This document shows, one piece after another, positions 28,444-37,890 of a DNA stretch of 64,000 nt. Position 1 is the stretch's first letter. Every line of letters begins with the position of its first letter. The stretch covers positions 248,001 to 312,000 of the forward strand of contig JAXLST010000007.1 in NCBI GenBank assembly GCA_046330435.1, given 5' to 3'. The stretch comes from Ga0077560 sp046330435. Its GTDB lineage: Bacteria; Actinomycetota; Thermoleophilia; Miltoncostaeales; Miltoncostaeaceae. Made by a program: the position numbers and the translations under genes. The notes beneath the pieces were generated by a model. That model saw only the letters and a list, made by a program, of their open reading frames with translations. It was not told the origin of the DNA and did no database searches.

Positions 28444-29366
28444 CGCCGATGGGCGGGAACATGCGACCCGGGTTCTTCCTGCGCGAGGCGTGGCGGTCGA
28501 TCCGCGCCAACGCGGCCATCTCGGTGGCCGCCACCGTGACCGTGATGATCGCCGTGTTCATCCTCGGCGCGGTCATCCCGTCGTTCCTCTACGTGCAGTC
28601 CACCGTGGACAAGCAGAAGGACCGGCTGGACATCAGCGTCTACATCTCCGACAGCGCCACCAACGCGCAGGTGCAGGGGCTGTCGGACCGCCTGGAGCAG
28701 ATGAAGGGCGAGGGGCTCGTCAAGTCCTACACCTACGTGTCCAAGGACGACGCGCTGAAGGAGCTCAAGGGCCGGCTCAACAACCCGGACATCATCGAGC
28801 TGCTGCCCAGCAACCCGTTGCCCGCGTCGTTCAAGGTGCAGCCGCGGGACCCGCAGGACAACCCCACCATCGCCGGGCGGCTCAACGACAGCCCCGCGCT
28901 GGACCGGACGCTCGAGAACGGCATCTCCTACGCCAAGGAGACCTCCGACCGGCTCCTGAAGATCCTGAAGGTCATCCAGATCGCCGGCGTGGTGCTCATC
29001 GGGGTGCTGCTTGTGGCGTCGGTGCTGCTCATCGGCAACACCATCCGCCTGTCCATCTTCGCCCGCCGCAGGGAGGTCGAGGTGATGCGGCTGGTGGGGG
29101 CCACCAACTGGTTCATCCGCTGGCCGTTCGTGATCGAGGGGATCATCTGCGGTGTCGTCGGTGCCGCCGCCGCGATCCTGCTGATCTGGGCCGCGAAGAT
29201 CACCGTGGTGGACGACTTCGTCACCAACAACACCGACAGCTCGCTCACCCGCGACCAGGCGACGACCATCGGGTTCGTGTGGCTGGGGCTCATCCTCATC
29301 GTCGCCGGCGGCCTCGTCGGCGCCCTGGGCAGCGGCATCACGCTGCGACGGTTCCTGAAGGTCTGA
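28440..29366 (+). CDS. ftsX: cell division protein FtsX
   Basis: The 308-residue permease-like protein has a cytoplasmic N-terminus, TM1 (about 25-47), a large extracellular domain (about 50-175, DISVYISDSATNAQVQGL) that contacts hydrolase partners such as RipC, then three TM segments. The cytoplasmic loop RRREVEVMRLVGATNWFIRWPF is the classic FtsX/MacB coupling helix to FtsE. The GTG start overlaps the ftsE stop (GTGA). Confidence 0.95.
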   Translation: MTPMGGNMRPGFFLREAWRSIRANAAISVAATVTVMIAVFILGAVIPSFLYVQSTVDKQKDRLDISVYISDSATNAQVQGLSDRLEQMKGEGLVKSYTYVSKDDALKELKGRLNNPDIIELLPSNPLPASFKVQPRDPQDNPTIAGRLNDSPALDRTLENGISYAKETSDRLLKILKVIQIAGVVLIGVLLVASVLLIGNTIRLSIFARRREVEVMRLVGATNWFIRWPFVIEGIICGVVGAAAAILLIWAAKITVVDDFVTNNTDSSLTRDQATTIGFVWLGLILIVAGGLVGALGSGITLRRFLKV

Positions 29367-29424
29367 CGACGACGCGACCGGTGCGCCGCGGAACGGCCGC
29401 GGCGTGCGTCATCCTTCGGGTCCT

Positions 29425-30633
29425 GTGATCAGTCCCCCTCCACGGCGCGGGCCGCGCCTGCGCAGCGTCCTGCTCGGCGTCCTCGGCGCCGTCGTGATCT
29501 TCGGCGCCGGCGTCGTCGTGGGCGGGCACCCGCGCTCCACGGGGATCAACGACCTGCCGCAGGGCGTCCGCGGGGTGCTGCAGGGGTCCACCGGCGACCC
29601 GGTGGCCGACGAGGTCCTGGGGCTGCTGCAGGACGGCTACTACGAGAAGGTCGACGCCGCGAAGCTGGAGCGGGCGTCCGTGGACGGCATGGTCCGCTCC
29701 CTCGACGACCGGTACACCTACTACCTCGACCCCGAGGAGTACGCGGCCCTGCAGCGGCAGACCGACGGCATCTTCTTCGGCGTGGGGATGCAGGTCGCGA
29801 CCCGGGGGAAGTACACGGTCGTGACCGACGTGTACCCCGACAGCCCGGCCGCCCGCGGCGGCGTGAAGGCCGGGGACATCATCGCCGGGGTGGACGGCGC
29901 GTCGGTGGTCGGCAAGCCGCTGGACACGGTCGTGGCCGCGGTCCGGGGCCCGGAGGGCACGAAGGTGACCGTCCGCATCGTGCGCAAGGGCGAGCGGCCC
30001 CGGGCGATCACGCTCACCCGAAGCCGCATCAAGGTGCGGCTGGTCACGTCCCGCGTGGAGACCTCCGGCGGCCGCAGGATCGGGTACGTCCGCCTCGCGG
30101 AGTTCGACCGCGGCGCGTCCTCACAGCTGCGGGACGCCGTGAAGTCCCTGCAGTCCCAGAAGGTGACGAGCCTGGTGTTCGACCTGCGCGGCGACCCCGG
30201 CGGGCTGGTGGACGAGGCCGTCGGCGTGGTGGGCGTGTTCACGCGCCCCGGGTCGCCGGTGGTCACCACCAAGGGCCTGCACCGCTCCAAGGAGACGCTC
30301 CGCACCGACGCCGCACAGGCGACCTCCCTGCCGCTCGTGGTGCTGGTGGACCGCAACAGCGCGAGCGCCAGCGAGATCGTGTCCGGGGCGCTGCGCGACA
30401 ACGACCGGGCGGTGGTGGTGGGCACCCGCACGTTCGGGAAGGCGCTGGTGCAGACCACGCGGGAGCTGCGCAACGGCGGGGCCCTGCACTACACGACCGC
30501 CCGCTACCTCACCCCGGACGGCGTCGACGTGAGCAAGAACGGGCTCAAGCCCGACATCGTGGCCAAGGACGACCCGGCGACCACCGTGGACGAGGCCCTG
30601 CAGCGGGCGCTCGCCGCGGCCGCCGCGCGCTGA
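29425..30633 (+). CDS. carboxy-terminal processing protease (S41, PDZ)
   Basis: The 402-residue protease has an N-terminal membrane anchor (about residues 12-35), a PDZ domain (about 95-180, GVKAGDIIAGVDGASV) and the S41 tail-specific protease domain with the catalytic Ser in DRNSASASEIVSGAL and the general-base Lys in RTFGKALVQTT. It works outside the membrane on exported substrates, and the link to ftsEX suggests control of cell-wall hydrolases. I used the GTG at 29425; a GTG at 29404 would add seven residues, and neither has a clear Shine-Dalgarno. The last base overlaps the next ATG. Confidence 0.92.
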   Translation: MISPPPRRGPRLRSVLLGVLGAVVIFGAGVVVGGHPRSTGINDLPQGVRGVLQGSTGDPVADEVLGLLQDGYYEKVDAAKLERASVDGMVRSLDDRYTYYLDPEEYAALQRQTDGIFFGVGMQVATRGKYTVVTDVYPDSPAARGGVKAGDIIAGVDGASVVGKPLDTVVAAVRGPEGTKVTVRIVRKGERPRAITLTRSRIKVRLVTSRVETSGGRRIGYVRLAEFDRGASSQLRDAVKSLQSQKVTSLVFDLRGDPGGLVDEAVGVVGVFTRPGSPVVTTKGLHRSKETLRTDAAQATSLPLVVLVDRNSASASEIVSGALRDNDRAVVVGTRTFGKALVQTTRELRNGGALHYTTARYLTPDGVDVSKNGLKPDIVAKDDPATTVDEALQRALAAAAAR

Positions 30634-32438
30634 TGGGCCGCGGGGGCCCCACCACCGAGCTCGTCGCGGAGATGGTCAGCTCGGGACGCGGCGGCGCGGC
30701 GCGCCCGGCGTTCGAGCACGGCATCGAGATCCCCATGGCGGCCAAGAGCCGCGGGGAGGCGCGCACCGGCGACCTGGTGCTGGTGAGCGTGCGCGGGCGC
30801 TCCGCCCGCGTGGTGAAGGTGTTCGGCCCGTCGCGGTCCCCGGCCGTCGCGATGGCGGGGCTGCTGGCCTCGGAGGGGATGGGCCACGGTTTCCCGCGCT
30901 CGGTGGAGCGCGAGGTGGCGGCCCTGGAGGAGGGCGACCCCCGGCAGGACCCCGGCCGGCACGACCTCACCGCGCAGGACGTGGTCACCATCGACCCGAT
31001 GGGCGCCAAGGACCACGACGACGCCATCGCCGCGGAGATCGAGGGCGACGCCGTGCGCCTGTGGGTGCACATCGCCGACGTCGCCCACTACGTGACCGCC
31101 GGCGGCGAGATCGACCAGGAGGCGTGGCGCCGGGGCTGCTCGGTGTACGTGCCCGGCACGGTCGAGCCCATGCTGCCCGCGCGCCTGTCCACCGACCTCT
31201 GCAGCCTGCGCCCCGACGCGGACCGCCGGGCCGTGACGGTGGAGATGCTGGTCGCCCCGGACGGCGAGGTCACCGACACGCGCTTCTACCGGTCGGTGAT
31301 CCGGTCGGAGCGCCGGCTCACCTACCCGGAGGTCGACGCGCACCTCGCGGGCGCCCCGCTGGGCGCCGCCGGGATGGAGCGCACCATCGCCGCCGCCCGT
31401 GAGGCGGCCCGCCGCCTGCGCGCCGCGCGGACCAAGCGGGGCGCGTTGGAGATCGGCGCCGAGGAGGCCGTGTTCGAGCTGGGCGAGGAGGCCGTGCAGG
31501 ACGTCGAGCGCGAGCACCAGACCGAGTCCCACCGCATCGTCGAGGACTGCATGGTGGCCGCCAACGAGGCGGTGGCGCGGTACCTCATCGCCCGGGGCCG
31601 CCCGACCCTGTTCCGGCACCACCCCGACCCCGACCCCATTCGCATCGGGCGGATGTACGAGCAGCTGGCGACCCTCGGCATCGCCACGCCGCCGCTGCCC
31701 GACCGCGCGATGGGGCCGTCGGAGCTGCGCGAGGCGGCGCGGGAGGCGGGGAGGGCCCTGGGCCGGCATCTCGCGGCGGAGCGCGCGAAGGGCCACCCGG
31801 GCGGCGACGCCATGTGGGCGCTGGTCCTGCGGTCGCTCATGCAGGCGTACTACACGCCCGGGGCCGTCACGCATTCCGGCCTCGCGAGCGCGGCGTACCT
31901 GCACTTCACCTCGCCGATCCGCCGTTACCCGGACCTCCTGGTGCACCGCACCCTGCTGGACGCCCTGGGCATCGGCGACCCCGGACCCGACCGGGAGGAG
32001 CTGGAGGCGGCCGGCGTGGACAGCTCCGAGGCCGAGCGGCGTGCCGCGGACATCGAGCGCCGGGCCGACCGCATCATGGCCGCCCTGTTCCTGGAGCGGC
32101 AGCTGCTGGAGCACGGCTTCGACCAGGTCTTCGAGGGCCAGGTGACCGGCGTGATCCCCGGCGGGGCGTTCATCGGGTTCGGGACCGCCTTCGAGGGGTT
32201 CATGTCGGTGCGCGAGCTCGACGACGCCGAGCTCACCCTGGACGCGACCGGCGTCGCACTGGAGCGGCACTCCGGCAAGACCGTCGCGAAGATCGGCGAC
32301 GTGCTGCCCGTGCGGGTCATCTCCATCGACCCGCTGCGGGGCCGCACGCGCCTGGTGCGGGCCGAATCGCGCACCCCGGCGTACATGAACCGGGCGCGCG
32401 CCCGGAAGAAGCTCGCCCGCGGGTACCGGGGCACCTGA
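30633..32438 (+). CDS. RNB-family 3'-5' exoribonuclease (RNase II/R)
   Basis: The 601-residue enzyme degrades RNA processively. The N-terminus has only a short OB-like region, unlike the two cold-shock domains of long RNase R. The RNB catalytic domain has the four-Asp motif TIDPMGAKDHDDAIAAEI, LRPDADRRAVT, and HYTSPIRRYPDLLVHR-like sequence (HFTSPIRRYPDLLVHR). A C-terminal S1 domain (VFEGQVTGVIPGGAFIGF) ends in a basic tail (RARARKKLARGYRG). With smpB 26 bp downstream it may serve in trans-translation and decay of non-stop mRNA. Confidence 0.9.
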   Translation: MGRGGPTTELVAEMVSSGRGGAARPAFEHGIEIPMAAKSRGEARTGDLVLVSVRGRSARVVKVFGPSRSPAVAMAGLLASEGMGHGFPRSVEREVAALEEGDPRQDPGRHDLTAQDVVTIDPMGAKDHDDAIAAEIEGDAVRLWVHIADVAHYVTAGGEIDQEAWRRGCSVYVPGTVEPMLPARLSTDLCSLRPDADRRAVTVEMLVAPDGEVTDTRFYRSVIRSERRLTYPEVDAHLAGAPLGAAGMERTIAAAREAARRLRAARTKRGALEIGAEEAVFELGEEAVQDVEREHQTESHRIVEDCMVAANEAVARYLIARGRPTLFRHHPDPDPIRIGRMYEQLATLGIATPPLPDRAMGPSELREAAREAGRALGRHLAAERAKGHPGGDAMWALVLRSLMQAYYTPGAVTHSGLASAAYLHFTSPIRRYPDLLVHRTLLDALGIGDPGPDREELEAAGVDSSEAERRAADIERRADRIMAALFLERQLLEHGFDQVFEGQVTGVIPGGAFIGFGTAFEGFMSVRELDDAELTLDATGVALERHSGKTVAKIGDVLPVRVISIDPLRGRTRLVRAESRTPAYMNRARARKKLARGYRGT

Positions 32439-32449
32439 CGCCCGTGCCC

Positions 32450-32455
32450 TAACAT
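32450..32455 (+). promoter_or_regulatory. candidate leaderless -10 box of smpB
   Basis: TAACAT lies 9 nt before the smpB ATG in the 26-bp gap after the exoribonuclease; no Shine-Dalgarno is present. Confidence 0.45.
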
Positions 32456-32464
32456 GTCCGGCCC

Positions 32465-32953
32465 ATGGCTCCGGGCAAGAAGACCAAGAAGGGCGACAAG
32501 GACCAGCGGTTCCGCGACGTCGCCCAGAACCGCCGCGCGAACTTCGAGTACGAGATCCTCGAGCGCCTGGAGGCGGGCCTGGTGCTGCAGGGCACCGAGG
32601 TGAAGGGCATGCGCGACCACGGGGCGAGCATCGGCGACGCCTACGTGGTGATGCGCGCGGGGGAGGCCTGGCTGGTGAACGCCAACATCCCCGAGTACGC
32701 CAACGCCTCGCACACCACCCACGACCCGCACCGCACCCGCAAGCTGCTCCTGCACCGCAGGGAGATCGAGCGCCTGGCGAACCGGCTCAGCGAGAAGGGC
32801 CTGGCCCTGGTCCCGCTGCGCCTGTATTTCCACGAGGGGCGCGCGAAGGTCGAGATCGGCCTGGGTCGCGGCAAGAGCAAGCACGACAAGCGCCAGACCA
32901 TCATCGAGCGCGAGACCAGGCGTGAGGTGGCCCGCGCCATGAAGCGCGGGTAG
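32465..32953 (+). CDS. smpB: SsrA-binding protein SmpB
   Basis: The 162-residue protein binds tmRNA and brings it to stalled ribosomes, mimicking the anticodon arm. The OB-fold core starts with RRANFEYEILERLEAGLVL and has the conserved GTEVKGMRDHGASIGDAYV and RTRKLLLHRREI. The C-terminal tail, from LGRGKSKHDKRQTI onward, is basic and fits the mRNA channel. Its partner tmRNA is 5 kb downstream. Confidence 0.96.
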   Translation: MAPGKKTKKGDKDQRFRDVAQNRRANFEYEILERLEAGLVLQGTEVKGMRDHGASIGDAYVVMRAGEAWLVNANIPEYANASHTTHDPHRTRKLLLHRREIERLANRLSEKGLALVPLRLYFHEGRAKVEIGLGRGKSKHDKRQTIIERETRREVARAMKRG

Positions 32954-32963
32954 TTCCGGGGGC

Positions 32964-32990
32964 TCAATTCGGCCCCTCTGGGGTCGATCC
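32964..32990 (+). promoter_or_regulatory. sigma-28 (FliA)-like promoter of the chemoreceptor
   Basis: TCAATTCG, an 11-nt spacer, then GTCGATCC. Spacing and several positions match the flagellar sigma consensus TAAAGTTT-N11-GCCGATAA. A GGAGG site 6 nt before the ATG at 33027 follows. Confidence 0.55.
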
Positions 32991-33026
32991 AAATACTGGA
33001 AGGACCCCGACCCCCGGAGGCCATGG

Positions 33027-35159
33027 ATGCGCCTGCCACTTCCGCGCAGCCTGCGCGCGAAGCTGATCTGCGCCGTCGGCGCGCTGGTGATCGCCGCGCT
33101 GGCGGTCATGACGTTCGCGGCGATCACCCGCAGCGGTTCCACCAACCGCGCCGCGGTGGAACGTGAGGCGGCGAACCTCGCCCGCGCCCAGGCGTCAGAG
33201 CTCGCCCAGGACGTGCGCGGGGGCCTGGCCACCGCGACGGGCATCGCCTCGTTCGCGGGTGCGTACGAGGGCGACGACCGCCGGGTCGTCCTCTCGGGTC
33301 TCCGGGCCACGGCCGCGGCGGACCCGTCGCTGTTCGGCGTTTGGATCGTCTACCGCGCCGGCCGGGCGCCGGGCGCCGACGCCGCCAACGCGGGCGGCCC
33401 GGGGGCCGACGCCGAGGGGCGCTTCTCGCCGTACTTCGCCCGCTCCGGCGGCAAGCTGGGGCTCGAGCAGACCGACGACGTCTCGGCGGAGTGGGGCGAG
33501 GACTACTTCCGGGCGTCGGCGGAGTCCGGCCGCCCCGAGGTGATCGAGCCGTACCTCGACGAGTCCGTGGACACCGTGATGACCTCGTTCACGGCGCCGG
33601 TGCGCCGCGGCGGGCGGCTCCTGGGCGTCGCGGGTGTCGACGTGTCCCTGGCGGACCTCTCCGCGGCGGTCGCGCGGGCGCACGTCCTGGACTCCGGGTA
33701 CGCGCTGGTGGTGTCCCGCGGCGGCCTGGTGCTGGCCGGCCCGAAGTCCGTGAAGCCCGGCACCGGCACGCTCGCCGGCCTGAAGGGCGTGGACCCGCGG
33801 CTGGTGGCGATGGTGCGCGAGGTGGCCGGTGACGGGGCGGCCCGCCACACCACCGCGAAGGACCCGGTGCGGGGCCGGGACGCCGTGGTGTTCGCCGCGC
33901 CCGTGGGCGACTCCGGCTGGACGTACCTGCTGGTGGCGCCGCGCGACGAGATCCTGGCGCCCACCGCCAGCCTGCGCACCACCCTGCTGCTGCTTGCGGT
34001 GGGTGCCGCCGCGGTGATCGCGCTGGGCGTCCTGCTGCTGGTGACCCGCCTGCTGCGGCCGCTGCGCGGCCTGCGCGAGGCGGCGACGCGCATCGCCACC
34101 GGCGACACCGAGGCGCCGCTGCCCGCAGCCGGCCGCGACGAGGTCGGTGAGGTCGTGGCGGCCTTCGAGCACCTGGCCGGCTACCTGCGCGACCACGCCG
34201 ACGTGGCCCGCCGCGTGGCGGACGGCGACCTCACGGTGGAGCCCGCCGTGCGGTCCGACCGGGACGTGCTCGGCCAGTCGCTGCGCGACATGGTGGGCGA
34301 CCTGCGCGGCCTGGTGGGGGACCTGGCCGAGAGCGCGGAGGCGGTCGCGGGGACGGCCGGGCGCGTGGACGCGGGCGTGCGGGAGTCCCGCCGCGCCCTG
34401 GCGGAGATCGACGCCGCGGTGGAGCAGGTCTCCGGCGGCGCGGAGCGGCAGCGCGAGCTGGTGGCCGCCACCACCGACGCGGTGCGCAGCACCGGCGCAA
34501 CCGCTGCCGACGCGGACGCCTCGGCGTCGGAGGGACTGGCGTTCGCCGAGCGCACCCGGGAGGTGATGCTGGGGATCGCCGCCGCCTCCGCGCAGGCCGC
34601 CGCCGCCATCGGCGAGCTGGAGGCCCGCTCCGCGGACATCGCCGGCATCGTCGGCGAGGTGGACGCGATCGCCGAGCAGACGCGGATGCTCGCCCTCAAC
34701 GCCGCCATCGAGGCGGCACGCGCCGGCGACGCCGGGCGCGGCTTCGCGGTGGTCGCCGACCAGGTGGGCGAGCTGGCGGGGCAGGCGCAGGCCGCGGCGG
34801 CCCGCATCGGCGAGCTGGTGGCCGGCACCCGCCACGAGGTGGCGCGCGCCGTGGAGATCGTGGGCGAGGGCGCCCGCAGCTCCGAGTCGGGCGCCGAGGT
34901 GCTGGAGGGCTCCCTGGGGGCGTTCTCACGCATCCGGGAGACGGTGGCCGAGGTCGCCGGCCAGGTGGGCGCGCTGGAGGAGATCTCCCAGCAGGTGGCG
35001 ATGGTCGCGGAGACCGCGGTGCACGCCTCGTCCGGGGCGAGCACCTCCGCGGGGTCCGCGGCGGAGTCCTCCGAGGAGATCGACCGCGCCGTCGCGGAGC
35101 TGGGGCGGCACGCCGCGCGCCTCGCGGACAGCGTCGCCCGGTTCCGCCTGCGCGGCTGA
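33027..35159 (+). CDS. methyl-accepting chemotaxis protein (dCache sensor)
   Basis: The 710-residue receptor has TM1 near residues 14-35, an extracellular dCache domain (about 45-300; FGVWIVYRAG, GRFSPYFAR, GVDVSLADL, SGYALVVSRGG), TM2 around 312-340, a HAMP domain and a long cytoplasmic signalling coiled coil. The hairpin tip (DAIAEQTRMLALNAAIEAAR) binds CheA/CheW. dCache domains usually bind amino acids or other small ligands. The ATG at 33027 has GGAGG 6 nt upstream. No other chemotaxis gene is in the window. Confidence 0.92.
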   Translation: MRLPLPRSLRAKLICAVGALVIAALAVMTFAAITRSGSTNRAAVEREAANLARAQASELAQDVRGGLATATGIASFAGAYEGDDRRVVLSGLRATAAADPSLFGVWIVYRAGRAPGADAANAGGPGADAEGRFSPYFARSGGKLGLEQTDDVSAEWGEDYFRASAESGRPEVIEPYLDESVDTVMTSFTAPVRRGGRLLGVAGVDVSLADLSAAVARAHVLDSGYALVVSRGGLVLAGPKSVKPGTGTLAGLKGVDPRLVAMVREVAGDGAARHTTAKDPVRGRDAVVFAAPVGDSGWTYLLVAPRDEILAPTASLRTTLLLLAVGAAAVIALGVLLLVTRLLRPLRGLREAATRIATGDTEAPLPAAGRDEVGEVVAAFEHLAGYLRDHADVARRVADGDLTVEPAVRSDRDVLGQSLRDMVGDLRGLVGDLAESAEAVAGTAGRVDAGVRESRRALAEIDAAVEQVSGGAERQRELVAATTDAVRSTGATAADADASASEGLAFAERTREVMLGIAAASAQAAAAIGELEARSADIAGIVGEVDAIAEQTRMLALNAAIEAARAGDAGRGFAVVADQVGELAGQAQAAAARIGELVAGTRHEVARAVEIVGEGARSSESGAEVLEGSLGAFSRIRETVAEVAGQVGALEEISQQVAMVAETAVHASSGASTSAGSAAESSEEIDRAVAELGRHAARLADSVARFRLRG

Positions 35160-35185
35160 CCGGGCGACACCGCCGCGTTCCGACC

Positions 35186-35209
35186 GCCGGCCCGCATGCG
35201 CGGGCCGGC
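35186..35209. terminator. hairpin between convergent genes
   Basis: GCCGGCCCGC-ATGC-GCGGGCCGGC forms a perfect 10-bp stem between the convergent chemoreceptor and DUF4091-type genes. It could end transcription from both sides, although T-tracts are missing. Confidence 0.45.
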
Positions 35210-35222
35210 GTCCCCGCCGGAG

Positions 35223-37757
35223 CTACTTGACCAGCTGCAGGTCGCTGATCTTCAGGGTGACGGTGGGCGTGTGCCCGCCGCGCCACTGCTTGGGGAGGGC
35301 GCTCTGCAGGCCGAACCGGATGTAGCGAACGTCGTTCATCCGCTTCATGAGGCCCTTCTCGGGATGCGCGGCCTTCAGGTCGATCCGGACGTGCTGGACC
35401 CTGCGCCCGATCGCCAGGTTCCGGCTGTTGGCGAAGTGCCCGCCGGGCGTGACGATCAGGTACCAGCGCTGGCCCGGGGCGGCGTCCTTCAGGACCTCGA
35501 CGGTCATGTCCAGGTACCGGTAGCCGCGCCAGTCGCGGGCGGCCCTGGTCTTGGCGATCCGCGGGTAGGTGGCCTCCACCGACGGGGTGGTCCCGCCGGC
35601 GGCGAACTTCGACTCGCCGCTCTGGCCGTAGGCGTTGGCGAGGCGCATGGTCAGCACCCCGCCCTTGGCGGAGCGCACCGTGGCGGGCTTCATCGCCGCC
35701 CGGAACGCGCCCAGGCCCAGGCCGGTCACGGGACGGCCCTCGGGGCTCGGCATCGCCGGCACGGTGACGGTGCCCGCGGCCAGGTCCGCGGTGCTCACCG
35801 GGACCTCGACGAGGTCGACCTTGCCCACCGGGTCGCGGCTCACGCGCAGCACCCCGGGGGTGTTGGGGACGTTCTCGAGCGTCCAGTTGCCGTTCCGGTC
35901 GGTGGTGGTCTCGAAGCCCGCGAACCGGACGGTGGCGCTGGGGACGCCCTTGCCGGCCAGGCCGAGGCCCTTCGCCTTCGCGCCGGACTTCGTGGTGCCC
36001 GCGAACACGACGCGGCCGCGGATGGTGGGCAGCGCCTTGCCGGACAGGCGGTCCAGCACCGCGTGGCGGGCGGAGTCGATGGCCTCCGGGTCGGTCTCGA
36101 CCACCGGCAGGTAGCCGGGGCGGGAAGCGTCGAGGCAGGCGTTCTGGCCGTCGGAGGACCCGGTGTACGGGCTCACGAGGCCCGCGAGGACCCGGTCGTG
36201 GAACGTGGGGTCGGTGCGCTTGAGGGCCTGCAGCAGCGAATAGTCCTCGGCGCCGTCGCGCAGGGCCTCCAGGCGCAGTGAGCCGTAGGCCGGCTCCGAC
36301 GGGGTGGGGCCGGGCCAGATGAGGCTGGCCTCGCCGTTGCCGCCGACGGCGCGCTTGGTCTTGCCGTCGCCGCACTCCACGTCGATCTTGGTGTGGCTCA
36401 GGTACCAGGGGTCGCCGTTGGGGCCGCGCACGACCTGGGTGTCGCCGACCTTGTCCTTCCAGTTGTTCAGGCCCCAGTAGAAGAAGCCCTGGATGCCGGC
36501 GCCCTCCGCGAGCCAGCCGATGACGCGCGGCTCGGTGGTGGGCTTGTCGATCAGCACGTTCGGCGTGAACCGCTGGGTGTCGCTGCCGTACGTGTACCAC
36601 CACAGGCCCTTGCCGGCGTCCAGCACCTTCCTCGACGCCGCCGGGTCCTTGTAGTGGTCCCACAGCGGGGTGGTCCAGATGTCCACGGACCCGCTCAGCG
36701 CCTTCCACGCGTCCTTGGTGGGCGCCTCGGTGATCATCGCCGGGATGGACGGGCTGGCGCTGTGCAGCTGCTTGGCGCCGCGGACGACGACGGGGTACTC
36801 GTCGGTGCGCGGCTCGTCCACCACCAGCGCGTAGCTCCGGGCGATGTTGGCCGCCCCGAAGCGCGTCGCGATGCTCTGGGCCGCGGTCCTCCGCTTGGCG
36901 TCCTGGAGGTAGGTGCGGTCCTCGCCGCCGACGTCCGGGTAGTTCGGCAGGAACGGCACCTCGAGGGTGGGGAACGGCGTCGCGAGGAACCGGTCGAGGC
37001 GGGTGGAGGAGTTCCCGCTCCAGGTCATCGACCACGCGTCGGTGATGTCCGGGTAGGCGACGGGCGGCCGGCCGGGGCTGATGCCGTGCTCGGCGAGCAT
37101 CGGCAGCAGGCTGTCGTACACGCCGCTGATGAACGCCGGGTCGTCCTGGGTGGTGCCGAGCACCTCGGCCAGGCTCAGCACCGACAGGCGGGCGGTGATC
37201 TTGTAGTCCGAGCGGTTCGCCGTGACCGGGGCGACCTCGACGCTGACCGGGACGGTCCCGGCGGCGCCAAGGTCGACGGTGCCGGTGTAGGTCCCCGCCG
37301 GGGCGTCCGCGGGGACGTGGACCAGCACGTACAGGCTGGTGGTCTCGCCGGCCGGGATGCTCACGGCACCCTGCACGGGGAACAGGGGGTCCGGGTACTT
37401 GCCGGAGCCGTGGAGCGCGTCGACGCCCGTGCTGGGCTTGCTCAGCTGGACGTAGCCCACGCGGAACACCTCCACGGCGGACGCCGGGATGGTGCCGGGC
37501 CCCGTGAGGTCGGAGACGACGGGGCTGATGCTCAGCGCGCCGTCGCTGCGGATCGCGATCTGCGCGCCCTCGTACTCGTTGCGGGCGGCGGAGATCTCCA
37601 CGCCGGCCGCGGGGGCGGCGGGGACCGTGCTGTCGGGGAAGACCTTGTCGGCGGCGGTGGCCGGCCACGTCTGCACCGCCGCGTTCGCGGCGACGGGGGC
37701 GGCGGCGGTCGCGGCGAGCGCGACGCACAGCAGACGGGCGAGTCGGCGGCGTCCCAT
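35223..37757 (-). CDS. large secreted DUF4091-type glycoside hydrolase-like protein
   Basis: The 844-residue exported protein starts with a signal peptide (MGRRRLARLLCVALAA, cleavage near ANAAV). An N-terminal beta-sandwich (about 30-190) precedes an (alpha/beta)8-like domain with LVVDEPRTDEYPV, ITEAPTKDAW, DIWTTPLWDHY, WWYTYG and FFYWGLNNWKD, which match the DUF4091/GH123-like pattern; acidic residues in DEP and near YSLLQALK could be catalytic. A carboxypeptidase-regulatory-like beta domain (GRVVFAGTT...TTTDRNGNWTLENVP) and a C-terminal carbohydrate-binding-like domain follow. The ATG at 37757 has AAGG 6 nt upstream. I infer action on an extracellular polysaccharide; the substrate is unknown. 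Confidence 0.72.
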   Translation of the reverse strand: MGRRRLARLLCVALAATAAAPVAANAAVQTWPATAADKVFPDSTVPAAPAAGVEISAARNEYEGAQIAIRSDGALSISPVVSDLTGPGTIPASAVEVFRVGYVQLSKPSTGVDALHGSGKYPDPLFPVQGAVSIPAGETTSLYVLVHVPADAPAGTYTGTVDLGAAGTVPVSVEVAPVTANRSDYKITARLSVLSLAEVLGTTQDDPAFISGVYDSLLPMLAEHGISPGRPPVAYPDITDAWSMTWSGNSSTRLDRFLATPFPTLEVPFLPNYPDVGGEDRTYLQDAKRRTAAQSIATRFGAANIARSYALVVDEPRTDEYPVVVRGAKQLHSASPSIPAMITEAPTKDAWKALSGSVDIWTTPLWDHYKDPAASRKVLDAGKGLWWYTYGSDTQRFTPNVLIDKPTTEPRVIGWLAEGAGIQGFFYWGLNNWKDKVGDTQVVRGPNGDPWYLSHTKIDVECGDGKTKRAVGGNGEASLIWPGPTPSEPAYGSLRLEALRDGAEDYSLLQALKRTDPTFHDRVLAGLVSPYTGSSDGQNACLDASRPGYLPVVETDPEAIDSARHAVLDRLSGKALPTIRGRVVFAGTTKSGAKAKGLGLAGKGVPSATVRFAGFETTTDRNGNWTLENVPNTPGVLRVSRDPVGKVDLVEVPVSTADLAAGTVTVPAMPSPEGRPVTGLGLGAFRAAMKPATVRSAKGGVLTMRLANAYGQSGESKFAAGGTTPSVEATYPRIAKTRAARDWRGYRYLDMTVEVLKDAAPGQRWYLIVTPGGHFANSRNLAIGRRVQHVRIDLKAAHPEKGLMKRMNDVRYIRFGLQSALPKQWRGGHTPTVTLKISDLQLVK

Positions 37758-37852
37758 GGGCATCCTTGCTGGCGTGGGTACGGGAGGCGCCGCGGATCGG
37801 GGGCGCGGCACCTTGATATCGACGCGTCGCCCGGAACGCTCAACCCACCCCC

Positions 37853-37880
37853 TGGCGATCCGTCCCGCCGGTGCTACCCT
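37853..37880 (+). promoter_or_regulatory. candidate promoter of tmRNA
   Basis: TGGCGA (37853-37858), a 16-nt spacer, and TACCCT (37875-37880). The -10 ends 10 nt before the first base of the tmRNA acceptor stem at 37891. Confidence 0.5.
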
Positions 37881-37890
37881 GGACGCATCT

